Source: a virus | DNA: 41,687 bases | IMG/VR virus record: IMGVR_UViG_3300020125_000374 | Location: 1 to 41,687 of that record | Direction: 5' to 3' (one strand) | Part shown: positions 38,277 through 41,687 of the stretch, in pieces | How positions within the stretch are numbered: the first letter of the stretch is position 1 | Layout: every line of letters starts with the position of its first letter | Made by a program: the position numbers and the translations under genes | The notes under the pieces: generated by a model | Databases searched by the model: none | What the model was told of the DNA's origin: nothing | What the model saw: only the letters and a program-made list of their open reading frames with translations

Positions 38277-39376
38277 GGGGAAGCGGGGCGGACTTTTCTT
38301 CCGGCGAGCTCGTCGAGGCCTGGCTCGACTGCCGCCGCCACAAGCGCACCACGCCGGCCGCGCTCGCCTTCGAGGCCGACCAGGAGGAGGAGCTCACGCG
38401 CCTCGCCGAGGAGCTGGCCGAGGGCAGCTACCGGCCAGGGCCGTCGATCTGCTTCGTCATCGAGCGCCCCAAGCTGCGCGAGGTGTGGGCGGCCGCCTTC
38501 CGCGATCGCGTGGTCCACCATCTCCTCTACAACCGCGTCGGCCCGCGCTTCGAGCGCGCCTTCATCGCCGACAGCTGCGCCTGCATCGCGGGGCGCGGCA
38601 CGCTCTACGCCGCGCGGCGCCTCGAGGCCAAGGTGCGCGCCGTCAGCGCCAACTGGACGCGCCCGGCGCACTACCTCAAGTGCGACATCGCGAACTTCTT
38701 CGTCTCGATCGACAAGCGCATCCTCGCCCGCCTGCTCGAGCGCCGGATCCGCGAGCCCTGGTGGGGCGCGCTCGCCGAGACCATCGTCTTTCACGATCCG
38801 CGCGAAGGCGTCGACGTGCGCGGCCCGCGCGATCGCCTGGCGCTCATCCCGCCGCACAAGAGCCTCTTCCGCCAGGACGGCGACCACGGCCTGCCGATCG
38901 GCAACCTGTCCTCGCAGTTCTTCGCCAACGTCGTCCTCGACGTGCTCGACCAGTTCGTCAAGCACCGCCTGCGCGCACGCCACTATGTGCGCTACGTCGA
39001 CGACTTCATCCTGCTGCACGAGTCGCCCCGGCAGCTGAACGCCTGGCGCGCCGCGATCGAGGAACACCTCGCGGCCGAGCTCGCGCTCCAGCTTAACCCC
39101 GCCAAGACCATCCTGCAGCCCGTCGCGCGCGGCATCGACTTCGTCGGCCAGGTCATCGCGCACCACCGCCGCACCATCCGCCGGCGGACGTTCAATGAGG
39201 CGCTGAGCCGAGTCGCAGCCGTACCGGCCGACGAGCTCGAGCAGACGGCGAACAGCTACTTCGGTCTGCTGCGCCAGGCGACGCACAGCCAGCGCGATCG
39301 CGCGCGCCTCGGGCGGCTGCTGCGCCGGCGCGGGCTCACGGTCAATCACGGCCTCACGAAGGCATATCAGTGCTGA
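38195..39376 (+). CDS. DGR reverse transcriptase
   Basis: The 393-residue form has all the main motifs: LKCDIANFFVSID (catalytic Asp at about 164), LPIGNLSSQFFANVVLD at about 233-249 carrying the DGR-type [IVL]GxxxSQ in place of the retroviral QGxxxSP, and HYVRYVDDFILLHE with YVDD at about 267-270. The start is uncertain. The only ATG before the enzyme domain (38195) lies inside the template repeat; the frame is open back to TTG 37955, which overlaps the avd end and has CAGGAA upstream. No usual start codon lies between TR and the domain. The stop overlaps the next gene. Confidence 0.93.
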   Translation: MPGTRTSTGAIRTTTTRTTRSGLARSAGGSGADFSSGELVEAWLDCRRHKRTTPAALAFEADQEEELTRLAEELAEGSYRPGPSICFVIERPKLREVWAAAFRDRVVHHLLYNRVGPRFERAFIADSCACIAGRGTLYAARRLEAKVRAVSANWTRPAHYLKCDIANFFVSIDKRILARLLERRIREPWWGALAETIVFHDPREGVDVRGPRDRLALIPPHKSLFRQDGDHGLPIGNLSSQFFANVVLDVLDQFVKHRLRARHYVRYVDDFILLHESPRQLNAWRAAIEEHLAAELALQLNPAKTILQPVARGIDFVGQVIAHHRRTIRRRTFNEALSRVAAVPADELEQTANSYFGLLRQATHSQRDRARLGRLLRRRGLTVNHGLTKAYQC

Positions 39377-39717
39377 CCGACTGGCAGCTCGAGCAGCTCG
39401 CCGGCGAGGCCATCGGCCTCAAGCTCTCGGGCGCCGAAAACCGTGACGCCTTTCTCTGGATCGAGGCCGAAGCGTGCGAGCCGTGGACCCCGCTCGTGTC
39501 TGACGAGCAGGCGATGCGCCTCGTAAAGCAGCTGCGCCTGCATATCGACCAGCGGCCCAACCAGATCAGCGTGCAGGACCCAGACTTCGAGGTCCTGGTC
39601 TACGCGGATTTTGACCGCGGCGACCTTGCGCTTAATCACGCGATCGTCAAGTGCGCCGCCATCATGGCGCGCAGGAAGGCACAGCAGCCCGTCCGGACGT
39701 CGGCACCGCCTCCCTGA
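39370..39717 (+). CDS. Phage protein of unknown function after the DGR
   Basis: The 115-residue protein starts at GTG 39370, overlapping the reverse transcriptase stop. It is mixed alpha/beta and polar ([22 protein letters not shown], and then the strands of [10 protein letters not shown]). It ends with RTSAPPP, encoded by a degenerate copy of the dispersed element (39691-39706). No family is recognised, and nothing shows that it belongs to the DGR. Confidence 0.58.
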   Translation: MLTDWQLEQLAGEAIGLKLSGAENRDAFLWIEAEACEPWTPLVSDEQAMRLVKQLRLHIDQRPNQISVQDPDFEVLVYADFDRGDLALNHAIVKCAAIMARRKAQQPVRTSAPPP

Positions 39718-39908
39718 TGAATTGCCCCATCTGCAACGGCGCGGAGAGCGCAGTGCTGGAGGTGCGCGACGGTCGGCGCCGCCGCGAGTGCACCATGTGC
39801 CACCACCGCTTCACGACCTACGAGGTGCCGGCGGAGCGCCTGGAGAAGCTCGAGCGCCTCGAGCAGCACGCGGCGGCGATCGCGCATGAGATGGAGGACA
39901 GTGCGTGA
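39717..39908 (+). CDS. NrdR-like zinc ribbon protein
   Basis: The 63-residue protein is like the N-terminal zinc ribbon of the NrdR repressor: [35 protein letters not shown], with two CxxC pairs. The ATP-cone domain of NrdR is absent, so it is not a full repressor. Its ATG overlaps the preceding stop (TGATG). A DNA-binding role is likely but its target is unknown. Confidence 0.75.
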   Translation: MNCPICNGAESAVLEVRDGRRRRECTMCHHRFTTYEVPAERLEKLERLEQHAAAIAHEMEDSA

Positions 39909-39940
39909 GCGCTGTACGATGCGCAGCGAGGAGGCCGCGC

Positions 39941-41101
39941 ATGCAACGACGGCAACGCCCGGCGGGCGTGATCGAGAGGAAGGGCCGCTGGTACTACCGG
40001 CCGACGAGCGAACGCGAGCGGCTCGAACGCCGGCAGAAGGGCTTGCCGGAGACGATCCCGCTTGGCGCGGCCGAGAGCGTCGAGGCACGCATGAGGTGGG
40101 CCGAGCTCACCGGGCGGCGCGAGCCTGTGGCGGGTGGCCACGGCACCGTCGAAGAGCTCATCCGCCTGTGGCTCGCGCCTGGCGCGAACGGCAAGCCAGC
40201 CGCCCTGGTCGTGAAAGAAAACGGCAGGCGGCGCGCCGAGAGCACGGTGCGGCAATACCGCTGGATTGCCGAGAAGGTGCTGCTGCCACGCTTCGGTCGC
40301 ATGCGCTACGGCAAGACGGCGATCGAGGCCTCGCGCGGCGCCGCGATCGGCACCGTCGACGTGCAGGCCTACATTGCCGAGATCGGCACCACCACGGCGA
40401 ACGTGGGGACCGCCTGCCTCTCATCAATCTTCATGTGGGCGAAGCGCACCGGCAGGACCACCTACAACCCATGCGACGGCGTGGCGAAGATAATGCAAGA
40501 GGGCCGCGGCCGCGAGCCGCTCGCCTGGGAGGTGGAGAGCCTTGGCGCCATGGCCGAGGCGCTCGGCCGCCGACGCCTCGCGCTGATGATCGACTTCGAG
40601 TCGATCTCGGGCTGGAGCGCTTGCGACATTCTCGGTCTGCAGCGGCGCCAGTTCACACACGAGGGCATCCGCATGGCGCGGCAGAAGACCGGCCAACGCA
40701 TGCTCCTGCAATGGAGCGATGACCTGAAGCGCATCGTCGGCGAGGCGCTCGAGCTGCCCGGCGCGCGGCGCGCCGGCGTCTTTCCGCTGTCGCACGTCTT
40801 CGCGAGCCGCAGCGGCAAGCGCGTGAGCGGTTCGACCTTCTGGGCGGAGTTCCGCCGCCTGGTCGAACGCGTGAACGCCACGCTCGCCGCCGGCGTCGTC
40901 GACCCGCATACGCTCGAGGCGCACGAGCGCATTGCCATCGAGGACCTCGGCTTCCACGATCTGCGCTCCAAGGCGGGCGATGACGCCCGTGACGCCGGCA
41001 TCGACATGCACGAGTTCCTGGGCAACACGGCGGCGGTGGCGAATCGTCACTATGCGCGGCGTGAACGCAAGGTCGTGCCTCTGCCCCTCAAGCGCTCGTG
41101 A
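39941..41101 (+). CDS. int: Tyrosine recombinase (integrase) with altered catalytic residues
   Basis: The 386-residue protein has an N-terminal arm-binding-type part (GVIERKGRWYYRPT, GLPETIPLG), a core-binding helical domain (about 66-185) and a catalytic domain with KTG (Lys249), HDLR (His339, Arg342) and a terminal RHYARRE (Tyr371). Where the first catalytic Arg is expected (G-x-R-x-x-D) it has GWSACD with Ser226, and the usual LGH is LGN (Asn362). Start ATG 39941 has a strong GAGGAGG site; a GTG at 39905 is less likely. The gene is close to the right end repeat, as expected for int beside attP. Confidence 0.85.
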   Translation: MQRRQRPAGVIERKGRWYYRPTSERERLERRQKGLPETIPLGAAESVEARMRWAELTGRREPVAGGHGTVEELIRLWLAPGANGKPAALVVKENGRRRAESTVRQYRWIAEKVLLPRFGRMRYGKTAIEASRGAAIGTVDVQAYIAEIGTTTANVGTACLSSIFMWAKRTGRTTYNPCDGVAKIMQEGRGREPLAWEVESLGAMAEALGRRRLALMIDFESISGWSACDILGLQRRQFTHEGIRMARQKTGQRMLLQWSDDLKRIVGEALELPGARRAGVFPLSHVFASRSGKRVSGSTFWAEFRRLVERVNATLAAGVVDPHTLEAHERIAIEDLGFHDLRSKAGDDARDAGIDMHEFLGNTAAVANRHYARRERKVVPLPLKRS

Positions 41102-41661
41102 AGAACGGCTTCGTGTACTTCCTGCAGCAGGATGTCACGAACGCCGTAAAGATCGGTTACACGGCGACGGTACGCGGCGTCCAGCAGCGGCTGAACGACC
41201 TGCAGGTCGGCTCGCCGTACAAGGTGCGCGCGCTCTGCCACACGCCGGGCGACCGCCTCGTCGAGCGCGAGCTGCATGAGTACTTCAAGTCGCACCGTCT
41301 GGCCGGCGAATGGTTTTCACCGTGCGACGAGCTCATGACATTCATCGCCAAGCTCGTCGAACAGCGCGGCGCGGATCCGCTGCTGATCGTTCTCGCCGGC
41401 CATCTGCGCCGCCGGCGTCCGCGAGGTGTCATCGAAAGGAAGGGGCGGTGGTATTACCGGCCGACGAAGCAACTCCAGCGCGCGCGGCGCGCGGCCCAAG
41501 GGCTGCCGGAGACGATTCCATTGGGCCCTGCAGACAGCGCCGAGGCCTGTCGGATGTGGATCGCCGTGCGCACCGGCAGAGGCGCTCAGGCCGCCGCCGG
41601 GAAACAGTGTTACCCAGTTTCCCGAACCGAAGAAAATACGGTTGCAACCTCAAAGACTTAG
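41098..41661 (+). CDS. GIY-YIG (T5orf172/MUG113-like) protein fused to integrase-like arm domain
   Basis: The 187-residue protein has an N-terminal T5orf172/GIY-YIG-type domain (FVYFLQQDVTNAVKIGYT, RLNDLQVGSPYKVRAL, ERELHEYFKSHRLAGEWF; residues 5-75), then a C-terminal part (105-161) that copies the N-terminus of the integrase, with GVIERKGRWYYRPT and GLPETIPLG identical. The start GTG 41098 overlaps the integrase stop. The fusion may make a nuclease or DNA-binding protein that recognises the integrase arm sites. Whether the domain cleaves DNA is open. Confidence 0.78.
   Translation: MKNGFVYFLQQDVTNAVKIGYTATVRGVQQRLNDLQVGSPYKVRALCHTPGDRLVERELHEYFKSHRLAGEWFSPCDELMTFIAKLVEQRGADPLLIVLAGHLRRRRPRGVIERKGRWYYRPTKQLQRARRAAQGLPETIPLGPADSAEACRMWIAVRTGRGAQAAAGKQCYPVSRTEENTVATSKT
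41410..41580 (+). repeat. Diverged duplicate of the integrase 5' end
   Basis: These bases encode residues 105-161 of the GIY-YIG protein and match int codons 4-60 (39950-40120). Two blocks, of 14 and 9 residues, are identical; codons differ, so the duplication is not recent or came from a related phage. Confidence 0.85.
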
Positions 41662-41676
41662 AGCCGCGCTCTCTAA
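41658..41676. other. Inverted repeat TTAGAG-N7-CTCTAA at the right end
   Basis: Six-base arms (41658-41663 and 41671-41676) with a 7-base centre lie across the stop of the last gene and touch the terminal repeat. It could be part of an attachment site or a weak hairpin. Confidence 0.45.
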
Positions 41677-41687
41677 TGCTGAATTAT
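41675..41687. repeat. Right copy of 13-bp terminal direct repeat (possible att core)
   Basis: AATGCTGAATTAT is the same as positions 1-13. It lies 13 bases after the last gene and about 570 bases after the integrase gene, as expected for an attachment core next to int. Confidence 0.6.

Noticed and set aside
41630-41687. A tRNA gene or tRNA fragment at the right end
   Set aside because: The minus strand has CAG-x-x-TTAGAG-like and GGTTGCAACC strings that recall tRNA arms, but the anticodon loop lacks the expected U33 and no acceptor stem pairs.

Overview
The window looks like the complete genome of a temperate, siphovirus-type tailed phage (Caudoviricetes), seen as a prophage or as a circular molecule cut open. 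The same 13 bases occur at both ends, an integrase lies next to the right end, and every expected module is present once: lysis, tail, head, packaging, replication, immunity and integration. DNA is very GC-rich with strongly GC-biased third codon positions. Head genes resemble the HK97 type and the phiE125 gp8-like connector family. Together these point to a high-GC proteobacterial host, probably a betaproteobacterium; this is inference, since there is no host sequence in view.

Layout. The minus strand from about 31.5 kb down to 0.2 kb carries, in order of transcription: a Cro/YdaS-like regulator, a second HTH protein, a large primase-helicase, an HTH protein with a cysteine cluster, two HNH nucleases, small and large terminase, portal, S49 protease, HK97-type capsid protein, a connector, an unusual block of seven beta-rich or unknown proteins, head closure and tail terminator proteins, the major tail protein, a tail chaperone pair joined by a -1 frameshift, tape measure, tail tip proteins, a collar-domain fibre, and a lysis cassette (holin candidate, M15 peptidase, two spanin-like proteins) that ends at a clear rho-independent terminator.

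The plus strand from about 31.6 kb to the right end carries a CI-like repressor with a coupled membrane protein, then a long run of small accessory genes. It includes a C5 DNA methyltransferase with a second gene overprinted in another frame, a diversity-generating retroelement (DGR), a NrdR-like zinc ribbon, a tyrosine recombinase, and a GIY-YIG protein whose C-terminus is a copy of the integrase N-terminus.

The most notable system is the DGR at about 36.6-39.4 kb: two target genes ending in C-type-lectin-like (DUF1566-like) domains, an Avd-type accessory gene, one template repeat and a DGR-type reverse transcriptase. Of 24 differences between the template and its two variable repeats, 23 fall on template adenines. 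The targets do not lie with the tail genes. They are downstream of a promoter that carries the same operator as the repressor-region promoter, so DGR expression may be tied to the lysis-lysogeny switch. The integrase appears to have lost two of its usual catalytic residues.
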